Source: Anaerolineae bacterium (GTDB taxonomy: Bacteria > Chloroflexota > Anaerolineae > Aggregatilineales > Phototrophicaceae). Taken from it: 5,079 nucleotides of DNA. The position numbers were made by a program, and so were the translations under genes. Under the pieces are notes generated by a model that saw only the letters and a list, made by a program, of their open reading frames with translations, did no database searches and had not been told where the DNA came from. Below, in pieces: positions 1 through 5,079 of this stretch. Each line of letters opens with the position of its first letter. Within the stretch, counting starts at the first letter, position 1. The DNA lies in the NCBI GenBank assembly GCA_025454715.1, contig JALONY010000222.1, forward strand, positions 1 to 5,079. The letters are read 5' to 3'.

Positions 1-303
1 AATCATGGTGTTGGCGAGGTCTACGGCAGCTTGATAATCGGGTGTGCCGTCGAGGACGTGGAAGAAGGCGGCCAAGACCGAGATTTTGTTGACGCTGGTA
101 CCGTTGAAGGCCACGGTGTTGCCCGCGCTGAACTCCTCGCCGGAGGTCAGGTTGCGGACGTACAGGCCTGCAAATTTGCTGGTCACGGGGTCGAAGCCGG
201 AGGTTAGGACGCGGTTCCACAGGCCGTTGGCCAGCCGCGCAAACTCGGGGCTGACCGGCACGGGCGTGCCTTGCGGGTTGAGCGCGGGCTGGAGGATGAG
301 GGC
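1..303 (-). CDS. Partial serine hydrolase / class A beta-lactamase-like domain (C-terminal segment, runs off window)
   Basis: The last 101 codons before the window edge read ALILQPALNPQG, then SPEFARLANGLWNRVL, then FAGLYVRNLTSGEEFSAGN, then FNGTSVNKISVLAAFF. Beta strands followed by a helix starting with SxxK is the N-terminal half of the class A beta-lactamase fold (Beta-lactamase2-type serine hydrolases). The serine is at bases 96-94 and the lysine at 87-85, about residue 303 of the reconstructed protein. The SDN and KTG motifs needed to confirm the family would lie outside the window. Resistance function is not implied: in Chloroflexota-like SH3 fusions this domain is more often an uncharacterised extracellular hydrolase. 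Confidence 0.7.
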
Positions 304-724
304 GGGGGGTGGGGGTTAGGGTCGGCTGTGCCGAGAAGTCGGTTTGGGTGATGGGGGTGGTGCTATTGGCGTTGCCGATGATGTCGATGATTTCACGCGA
401 GACCCACGCCACGCCGTTGGGCGCAGAGGGGTAGCTGACCTGCACCCACGGCAACGTGACGTGATAGCCGACGATTTCGAGCCGGTCACCGGCTTGGGCG
501 ACGCCGAGGCGGGGGTAGTCGGCACCCGGGCCGTAGCGCAGGTTGACCTCGCCATTGACCAGCCCATAAACCGAGAAGCTGGGCGGTGGGGTGGGGGTAC
601 CGAGCGGTTGGGCTGTCGTGTTGGCGCCGATAGGGGTGACATCGGGGCTGAGTGTCGAGGTTGCGAGCACGGGTTGTGCGTCGATGGCGGCCTCACTGAG
701 CGGCACGACGTTCAGGTCGCCGGT
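302..724 (-). other. Middle fragment in shifted frame: second SH3b domain with proline/threonine linkers
   Basis: This stretch is open throughout in the frame of GGC at 721 (GDLNVVPLSEA) and has no start codon suited to independent translation. It carries a Thr/Pro linker (GTPTPPPSF, about 601-575), a second SH3 domain (VNGEVNLRYGPGADYP, then GVAQAGDRLEIVG, LPWVQVSYP and GVAWVSREIIDI), and a second linker (TLTPTP). The frame used on either side has stops here at 714-712 and 318-316, so only the shifted frame makes a protein-like product. The coherent domain shows that the gene was, or is, coding through this part. Confidence 0.75.
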
Positions 725-1002
725 ACGGTCACGAGGTCGAGGAACACCCAGCCGAGCGGTTGTAGGCTGTCGGGCGTGCCCAGCAATATCCACGGGAAAA
801 ATTGGCTGCGCGCCAAGACCGGGTAACGTGTGCCGACCGTGATTTCGGTCAGGATAGGTGCATCGGTGCCGATGGCGGCGCGCACGTTGGCGGTGCCTTT
901 GGCCTCGGCGGTCACGCCGGTATTTTGAGCGATGGCGAGGCTGGCCGCCGTGATGGCGGGGAAGAGCAAAAAGCGCATCTTGTGCATCGTCGGGGCTTTC
1001 AT
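712..1002 (-). CDS. N-terminal fragment: secreted single SH3b protein as literally encoded (96 aa)
   Basis: As the sequence stands, translation from 1002 stops at TGA 714-712 and gives a 96-residue exported protein holding only the first SH3 domain. The usual SH3b pattern is visible: NVRAAIGTDAPIL, then VGTRYPVLAR, the PWILLG strand and GWVFLDL. After ...LVTV the literal reading ends PAT-stop. One extra base between 725 and 724 would instead give VTG-DLNVVPLSEA, a natural continuation of such domains. I therefore regard this as a broken piece of the longer gene and not an independent small gene. If the frameshift is real, a stable secreted SH3 protein might still be made. Confidence 0.6.
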   Translation of the reverse strand: MKAPTMHKMRFLLFPAITAASLAIAQNTGVTAEAKGTANVRAAIGTDAPILTEITVGTRYPVLARSQFFPWILLGTPDSLQPLGWVFLDLVTVPAT

Positions 1003-1027
1003 CCACATCCGTAACAATCAAACGGTC

Positions 1028-1033
1028 ATTCTA
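1028..1033 (-). promoter_or_regulatory. Candidate -10 box (TAGAAT) for the SH3/hydrolase gene
   Basis: TAGAAT on the minus strand matches the sigma-70 -10 consensus at five of six positions and lies about 25 bases upstream of the ATG at 1002. It sits in the 66-base gap after the transporter stop. No convincing -35 is found at 16-18 bases. The hydrolase gene may have its own promoter here or be read through from the transporter. Confidence 0.3.
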
Positions 1034-1068
1034 ACATACGGGTTAGGGCGGCCTGCCCGACGTTCAGC

Positions 1069-1986
1069 CTATTCTGAGCGGGCGGTCTGGGGGGGAGCCA
1101 GCACCACCAACAGCACACCCAGCAGGATTTGTACGCCGATGACGATTTGCACCGGCAGAAGCATTTCGCCGAGGACGAAGAACGCCAATACCGCGCTCAA
1201 GACCGGCTCGAGCTGGGTGGCGACCCCGATGGTGGTGGCCGGTACGAACTTGACGACGTAGTTAAACGTCGAATGGCCGATGACTTGCGAGAGCACGGCG
1301 TTGGCGGCCACCAGTGCATAGGCCGTCAAGCTGTAGCCGGTCAACGGCACGCCGCTGACGATGCACACGCCGACCACGACCAGCGCGCCGATGCCATAGA
1401 CCGACCAGATGTAGGGCAACAGCGACAAGCGTGCGCGCACGCCGCGCCCAATCACCAGATAGACGGCGACCGTGATGGCGCCCAGCAAGGCCAACACCGC
1501 GCCGCCCAGCGTACCGGTGCCGCCATCGCCCTCGGTTTGGCCGGTCAGGGCTATCAACATACCTGCGGTGAGCGTGATGAGCAGGCCGAACACGACATCT
1601 CGCCCGAAGCGGGCGCGCAAAAACACGACCTCGAGGATGCTGACCCAGATGGGCGAGGTCACGACCAAGACGGTGCTGATGAGGACGGTGGTCTGCTCTA
1701 GCGAGCTAATCCAAAAGATGAAGTGGAGCGCCAGAAACACGCCGCTGAGCGTGATGAGAAGCCAACTGCGCGAGGGGAGGGCGCGTAGCTCGGCGCGCCC
1801 GCGCAGCCAGACCAGCGGGGTGAGGATGAGGGTGGCGATGCTGAGGCGTAGCGCGGCGATGACCAGCGAGGGCATCCCCTCCAGTTGCATCAGCCGAATC
1901 AGGATGGCGGAACTGCTGACGGCCAAGACCCCAAGGGCGAGGATAATCAGGGCGGACAGTGGGGGGCGGCTGGGCATGGGGGGCAT
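1069..1986 (-). CDS. EamA/DMT-superfamily transporter, ten transmembrane helices
   Basis: This is a 305-residue inner-membrane protein made of two tandem EamA repeats of five helices each, the usual size for drug/metabolite transporters. Hydrophobic helices run about every 25-30 residues. Examples are LSALIILALGVLAVSSSAIL (helix 1), LVIAALRLSIATLILTPLVW (helix 2), VLVVTSPIWVSILEVVFL (helix 4) and VLSAVLAFFVLGE (helix 9). Helix 4 ending in a P...E pattern and helix 9 in the QLEPVLSAVLAFFVLGE motif are typical of both EamA halves. The family exports metabolites or amino acids; the substrate cannot be assigned from sequence. The start at 1986 (MPPMPSRPP) places helix 1 ten residues in. The frame stays open upstream to about 2076, but that extension is basic and overlaps the divergent promoter region, so it is unlikely to be used. 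No strong ribosome site is seen; ATG 1977 is an alternative. The SH3/hydrolase gene follows in the same direction. Confidence 0.9.
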   Translation of the reverse strand: MPPMPSRPPLSALIILALGVLAVSSSAILIRLMQLEGMPSLVIAALRLSIATLILTPLVWLRGRAELRALPSRSWLLITLSGVFLALHFIFWISSLEQTTVLISTVLVVTSPIWVSILEVVFLRARFGRDVVFGLLITLTAGMLIALTGQTEGDGGTGTLGGAVLALLGAITVAVYLVIGRGVRARLSLLPYIWSVYGIGALVVVGVCIVSGVPLTGYSLTAYALVAANAVLSQVIGHSTFNYVVKFVPATTIGVATQLEPVLSAVLAFFVLGEMLLPVQIVIGVQILLGVLLVVLAPPQTARSE

Positions 1987-2043
1987 CCGTTCGGTGCTGA
2001 CGGTTAAAAGCCGGTTAATTCTACTCAGTTTCTTATTTGCGCG

Positions 2044-2052
2044 TGATAGACT
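2044..2052 (+). promoter_or_regulatory. Candidate extended -10 element for sodA
   Basis: TGA-TAGACT has the TGn extension and four of six matches to TATAAT. Transcription starting about seven bases downstream would give a leader near 38 bases, ending in the AAGGAG ribosome site. The -35 position (2024-2029) is poor, which an extended -10 can tolerate. This is a pattern match only. Confidence 0.3.
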
Positions 2053-2080
2053 GTTTTTGTGTTTTCGCTGAACCAACCCA

Positions 2081-2086
2081 AAGGAG
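2081..2086 (+). promoter_or_regulatory. Ribosome binding site AAGGAG that fixes the sodA start
   Basis: AAGGAG is followed by a ten-base spacer and the ATG at 2097. The same frame is open further upstream, to an ATG at 2037, but that would add twenty residues unlike any SOD N-terminus, and it lacks a comparable site. The ATG at 2097 is therefore the start. Confidence 0.85.
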
Positions 2087-2096
2087 CGATACCCCC

Positions 2097-2708
<612 letters not shown>

Positions 2709-2721
2709 GGCCAACCCAGCC

Positions 2722-2727
2722 TAGAAT
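2722..2727 (+). promoter_or_regulatory. Possible -10 box (TAGAAT) just upstream of the sodA terminator
   Basis: TAGAAT lies 14 bases after the sodA stop and 14 bases before the terminator stem. If used, transcription would begin near 2734 and the hairpin at 2741 would sit at the very 5' end of the lyase mRNA, acting as a leader hairpin or attenuator. No -35 is evident, so this may be chance. The lyase promoter is otherwise not identifiable in the 45 bases between the T-tract and its start. Confidence 0.2.
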
Positions 2728-2739
2728 TACGGCCATAAG

Positions 2740-2766
2740 AGGCGCTACGATAGGTAGCGCCTTTTT
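2740..2766 (+). terminator. Intrinsic terminator after sodA
   Basis: A perfect eight-base stem, GGCGCTAC / GTAGCGCC (2741-2748 and 2754-2761), with a five-base loop is followed by TTTTT at 2762-2766. The A at 2740 pairs with the first T to extend the stem. It lies 32 bases after the sodA stop and separates it from the lyase gene, although partial read-through is possible. Confidence 0.9.
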
Positions 2767-2792
2767 GTTGAGTTTTTGCCGCACGACAACAC

Positions 2793-2797
2793 AGGAG
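2793..2797 (+). promoter_or_regulatory. Ribosome binding site AGGAG that fixes the lyase start
   Basis: AGGAG with a nine-base spacer precedes ATG 2807. The lyase frame is open far upstream, inside sodA, but only the residues from MTEYRIEKD onward match the family N-terminus. Confidence 0.85.
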
Positions 2798-2806
2798 CAA
2801 CCCATC

Positions 2807-4225
2807 ATGACCGAATATCGTATTGAAAAAGACACACTGGGCGAGGTGCGCGTCCCGCTCAACGCCTACTACGCCGCGCAGACGCAACGCGCCGTCGATA
2901 ACTTCAACGTCAGCGGCTTGCGCCCGTATCGCGCCTTCATCTGGAGCATGGCGACCATCAAGCGCGCCGCCGCCGAGGTCAACCGTGACCTCGGGTTGTT
3001 GGATGCGCGCTTGGCCGACGCCATCATCCAAGCTGCCGACGAAGTCATCGAGGGCAAGTGGGACGCGCATTTCGTGGTTGACCCGTTCCAAGCCGGTGCG
3101 GGCACCAGCCACAACATGAACACCAACGAGGTGATTGCCAACCGCGCCAGCGAAATCTTGGGCGTCGGGCTTAACAGCGGCGAGAAGAAGCCGGTCAACC
3201 CGAACGACCATGTGAACATGGCGCAATCGACCAACGACACCATCCCGACCGCGTTGCGGCTGGGGGCGTTGTGGAAGGTCGATGAGCTGATCGCCACGAT
3301 GCAGTTCTGCGCCGACGAGTTCCGCAAGAAGGCGCGGGAGTGGGACGACATCGTGAAGTCGGGTCGGACGCACCTTCAGGACGCGGTGCCCGTCCGGCTC
3401 GGCCAAGAGGTCGGGGCGTGGGCGAAGGCGATTGAGCGCAACATCGAGAAGGTGCGCGTGGCCGCCGAGGGCTTGCGCCGTCTGGGCATCGGTGGCACGG
3501 CCACCGGTAGCGGCCTGAACGCGCACCCGCAGTATCACGCCAACATGGTGTCGGTGTTGTCACGCTTGACCGGCCTGACGCTGTACACCAGCGATGACCT
3601 GTTCGAGTCGATGCAGTCGCACCAAGACGCGGTGTTCTTCAGCGGTGCCATCCGTGCGGCGGCGCAAGATTTTAGCCGCATCGCCAGCGACATCCGCTTG
3701 CTGAGCAGCGGCCCGACGACCGGCCTCGGCGAACTGACCTGCCCGCCGGTGCAGCCGGGCTCCAGCATCATGCCGGGCAAGGTCAACCCGGTGCTGGCCG
3801 AGATGCTCAACCAAGCGATGTTCCACGTGATGGGCAATGACCACGCCATCACGATGGCGGCGCAGGCCGGCCAGCTGGAACTGAACGTGATGATGCCAAT
3901 CATGGCGCACAACCTGAACGAAATCATGATCGTCATGATTGGTTCGGTGCGTGCCTTCACCGAGAAGTTGGTGGTCGGGCTGGTGGCCAACCGCGAGAAG
4001 GCCGAGAGCTGGTTGCTGAAGAACCCGATTTTGGTGACCGCCCTCAATCCGGTGATTGGCTATGAGGTGGGGGCGAAGGTGGCCAAGCGCTCGCTGGCCG
4101 AGAACCGTACCCTGCTCGACATCGTGGTCTCTGACGGGTTGTTGAGCGAGGACGAGGCGCGCAAGGTCTTGGACGCCCGTGCCATGACTGAGGGCGGTAT
4201 CAGCGACATCAAGGGCGGCGGCTGA
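2807..4225 (+). CDS. Fumarase/aspartase-superfamily lyase (class II fumarate hydratase or aspartate ammonia-lyase)
   Basis: This 472-residue cytoplasmic enzyme is full length for class II fumarases (fumarate + water to malate) and aspartases (aspartate to fumarate + ammonia). Both work as homotetramers without an iron-sulfur cluster. It has the family N-terminus (RIEKDTLGEVRVP, AQTQRA with Arg28), the first conserved region GAGTSHNMNTNEVIANRASE (Thr100), NPNDHVNMAQSTND (Ser141, Thr142), GRTHLQDAVP (Thr188, His189) and the signature loop GSSIMPGKVNP with catalytic Ser319, Lys325 and Asn327. All active-site residues are present. Discriminating positions are mixed. GAGTS, NPND and STND resemble aspartases; QTQR, LNVMMPIMAHNL, LVTALNPVIGY and the end MTEGGI resemble class II fumarases. 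Either activity fits, and in both cases fumarate links it to the TCA cycle. The next gene upstream is sodA, behind a terminator; a second terminator follows the stop by 34 bases. The family call is very safe; the substrate call is not. Confidence 0.95.
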   Translation: MTEYRIEKDTLGEVRVPLNAYYAAQTQRAVDNFNVSGLRPYRAFIWSMATIKRAAAEVNRDLGLLDARLADAIIQAADEVIEGKWDAHFVVDPFQAGAGTSHNMNTNEVIANRASEILGVGLNSGEKKPVNPNDHVNMAQSTNDTIPTALRLGALWKVDELIATMQFCADEFRKKAREWDDIVKSGRTHLQDAVPVRLGQEVGAWAKAIERNIEKVRVAAEGLRRLGIGGTATGSGLNAHPQYHANMVSVLSRLTGLTLYTSDDLFESMQSHQDAVFFSGAIRAAAQDFSRIASDIRLLSSGPTTGLGELTCPPVQPGSSIMPGKVNPVLAEMLNQAMFHVMGNDHAITMAAQAGQLELNVMMPIMAHNLNEIMIVMIGSVRAFTEKLVVGLVANREKAESWLLKNPILVTALNPVIGYEVGAKVAKRSLAENRTLLDIVVSDGLLSEDEARKVLDARAMTEGGISDIKGGG

Positions 4226-4259
4226 GCCGCGTTGCGCTGACGCCTGCGATGCCGTGAAT

Positions 4260-4297
4260 GCCCCGCTCAGCCTTGCGCTGGGCGGGGCTTTATTTTT
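4260..4297 (+). terminator. Intrinsic terminator after the lyase gene
   Basis: A twelve-base stem (4260-4271 with 4277-4288; one G-T wobble, outer part GCCCCGC / GCGGGGC) and a five-base loop are followed by TTTATTTTT. It lies 34 bases after the lyase stop and isolates that gene from the kinase downstream. Confidence 0.92.
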
Positions 4298-4325
4298 GGA
4301 TTGAGGTGTGGCATCGGCGGGCTGA

Positions 4326-4334
4326 TGCTACAAT
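4326..4334 (+). promoter_or_regulatory. Candidate extended -10 promoter for the kinase gene
   Basis: TGC-TACAAT has the TGn extension and five of six matches to TATAAT. It sits between the lyase terminator and the kinase, 39 bases before ATG 4374. The -35 position (4306-4311) is poor. A start near 4341 would give a leader of roughly 33 bases. Confidence 0.45.
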
Positions 4335-4373
4335 CATGTGGACAGGTGAACGGTGCGGGTGGGGCGGCAGCAG

Positions 4374-5079
4374 ATGAAGACGGCACAAACGATTATCGCG
4401 GGGCGGTACCTCCTGATGGAGGCGATTGGGCAGGGGGGGATGGGCACGGTGTATCGCGCCCTCGACCGCCTGACCAACCAAGTGATAGCGCTCAAGCGGG
4501 TGCGCGTGTTTCAGGGGATGGACGGGCAGGGGGCGCTGGATGTGCGCCTCGCGATGGCGCAAGAGTTCCGGCTGATGGCCACCTTGCGCCACCCCAACAT
4601 CGTCTCGGTCTTGGATTACGGCTTCGACCGCGACGGCCACCCTTTTTTTACGATGGAGCTGATCGAGGGTGCGACCGACATCTTGACGGCGGCGCAGTCG
4701 ATGAGCTTGGCCGAGAAGGTCGAATTGGTGATACAGGCGTTGCTGGCGCTCTCGTACCTGCACCGGCGCGGGGTGGTGCACCGTGACCTAAAGCCCGAAA
4801 ACCTATTGGTGGTGAATGGGCATCTGCGTTTGCTCGATTTCGGCATCTCGGCGGCGCAAGGCATCAGCGATGTGAGCGCGGAGGGCATGGTGAGCGGTAC
4901 GCTGGCGTACTTGGCGCCGGAGCTGTTGCGCGGGAGCCCGCCCATCCCCGCCTCGGATTTGTACTCGCTGGGCATCATCTTGTATCAGGTGTTGACCGGC
5001 TCACACCCGTTCAAGGTGACGGAGCCGACTTACCTAATTTTCGAAATCTTGAACGCCGAGCCGGACTTGACCTCCATCA
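4374..5079 (+). CDS. Eukaryotic-type Ser/Thr protein kinase, N-terminal catalytic domain; 3' end outside window
   Basis: The 235 residues present cover most of a Hanks-type kinase domain. Glycine-rich loop GQGGMGTVYRA (19-29), ATP-anchoring Lys41 (in IALKRV), helix C Glu64 (in QEFRLM), RHPNIV (72-77), hinge region MELIEG, catalytic loop HRDLKPEN (136-143, Asp138), DFG (155-157), GTLAYLAPE (175-183) and the helix F Asp195 in SDLYSLGIILYQVLTG are all intact. The enzyme should be active and should phosphorylate Ser/Thr on cytoplasmic targets; the HRD arginine suggests activation-loop control. No membrane segment precedes the kinase domain. The window ends after helix F, so sensor or effector domains (PASTA, TPR, AAA-type ATPase) cannot be seen. 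The start at ATG 4374 begins ten residues before GRYLLMEAIG, as is usual; a TGA at 4347 blocks longer forms, and GTG 4353 or 4359 are weak alternatives. The ribosome site is only a G-rich stretch. The gene stands alone behind a terminator. Confidence 0.95.
   Translation, partial: MKTAQTIIAGRYLLMEAIGQGGMGTVYRALDRLTNQVIALKRVRVFQGMDGQGALDVRLAMAQEFRLMATLRHPNIVSVLDYGFDRDGHPFFTMELIEGATDILTAAQSMSLAEKVELVIQALLALSYLHRRGVVHRDLKPENLLVVNGHLRLLDFGISAAQGISDVSAEGMVSGTLAYLAPELLRGSPPIPASDLYSLGIILYQVLTGSHPFKVTEPTYLIFEILNAEPDLTSI

Larger units (their letters stand above)
1..1002 (-). pseudogene. Secreted SH3b-SH3b-serine beta-lactamase-like hydrolase; two frameshifts; 3' end outside window
   Basis: Read from 1002 leftwards, the parts are: a signal peptide (residues 1-25, hydrophobic core FLLFPAITAASLAIA, likely cleaved before QNTG); a bacterial SH3 domain (about 30-93, with ANVRAAIGTDAPIL and GWVFLDLVTV); a linker with GTPTPPP; a second SH3 domain (VNLRYGPGADYP ... 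WVQVSYP ... GVAWVSREI, bases about 553-380); a TLTPTP linker; then the start of a class A beta-lactamase-fold serine hydrolase. In the last part FAGLYVRNLTSGEEF precedes an SxxK motif, SVNK, at bases 96-85, whose Ser would be the nucleophile. The protein would be exported and could bind or act on peptidoglycan or another extracellular substrate; which one cannot be told. The frame is lost near 725 (one base too few) and regained at 304-309 (one base too many). This could be a real pseudogene or sequence error. The ATG at 1002 is chosen because it gives a complete signal peptide; ATG at 1008 or 987 is also possible. The rest of the catalytic domain lies left of base 1. Confidence 0.8.
1987..2096. 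promoter_or_regulatory. Divergent intergenic region between transporter and superoxide dismutase
   Basis: This 110-base stretch is clearly more AT-rich than its flanks, especially 2004-2065, as expected for back-to-back promoters. On the minus strand TAGAAT lies at 2023-2018, about 31 bases from the transporter start. On the plus strand an extended -10-like TGATAGACT lies at 2044-2052, about 44 bases from the sod start. Neither has a good -35 hexamer. I saw no obvious Fur-type or other long palindromic operator. The boundaries are those of the two coding regions. Confidence 0.5.

Noticed and set aside
316..696. Minus-strand open frame inside the hydrolase gene
   Set aside because: It is the original hydrolase frame read through the shifted part. 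The product is a Ser/Pro/Arg/Thr-rich sequence with no domain, while the other frame here encodes a clear SH3 domain.
344..826. Plus-strand open frame opposite the SH3 region
   Set aside because: It is antisense to recognisable SH3 coding sequence, with a composition typical of complementary GC-rich shadows and no ribosome site.
1045..1058. Small inverted repeat GGGC-GGCCT-GCCC after the transporter stop
   Set aside because: The stem is only four bases and no T-tract follows on the minus strand, so it is not a credible terminator.
1129..1701. Plus-strand open frame rich in Asp, His, Gln and Arg
   Set aside because: It is the complement of the transporter helices; hydrophobic codons read backwards give this composition. 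The transporter is the supported gene.
4290..4781. Minus-strand open frame opposite the kinase start
   Set aside because: It overlaps the terminator tail and the kinase glycine loop, is rich in His, Arg and Gln, and has no domain.

Overview
The window is GC-rich, gene-dense bacterial DNA with short intergenic gaps. Three things suggest a Chloroflexota (Anaerolineae-like) genome, perhaps a metagenome-derived contig: a secreted protein with tandem bacterial SH3 domains, TPTP-type linkers and a serine beta-lactamase-like domain; a eukaryotic-type Ser/Thr protein kinase; and the general codon style. This assignment is an inference from gene style and was not tested by a database search.

Layout from left to right. 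(1) Positions 1-1002, minus strand: a secreted SH3b-SH3b-serine hydrolase (class A beta-lactamase fold) gene that runs off the left edge. It is broken by two opposite single-base frameshifts, near 725 and in the base run at 304-309. (2) Positions 1069-1986, minus strand: an intact ten-helix EamA/DMT-family transporter. (3) Positions 1987-2096: a divergent intergenic region. (4) Positions 2097-2708, plus strand: an intact manganese-type superoxide dismutase. (5) A strong hairpin terminator at 2740-2766. (6) Positions 2807-4225, plus strand: an intact fumarase/aspartase-superfamily lyase with mixed diagnostic residues. (7) A second strong terminator at 4260-4297. (8) A candidate extended -10 promoter and then, from 4374 to the right edge, the N-terminal catalytic domain of a Ser/Thr protein kinase.

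The transporter and the hydrolase gene point the same way with a gap of about 66 bases. Sod and the lyase are co-oriented but separated by a terminator. Sod detoxifies superoxide without an iron-sulfur cluster, and class II fumarases are also cluster-free, so their pairing would make sense as an oxidant- or iron-limitation-tolerant module. That link is an inference. The kinase is a separate transcription unit.

I see no CRISPR array, tRNA or rRNA gene, insertion sequence or clearly novel system. The points most worth checking are the compensating frameshifts, the substrate identity of the lyase, and the TA[GC]A[AC]T boxes upstream of the genes.
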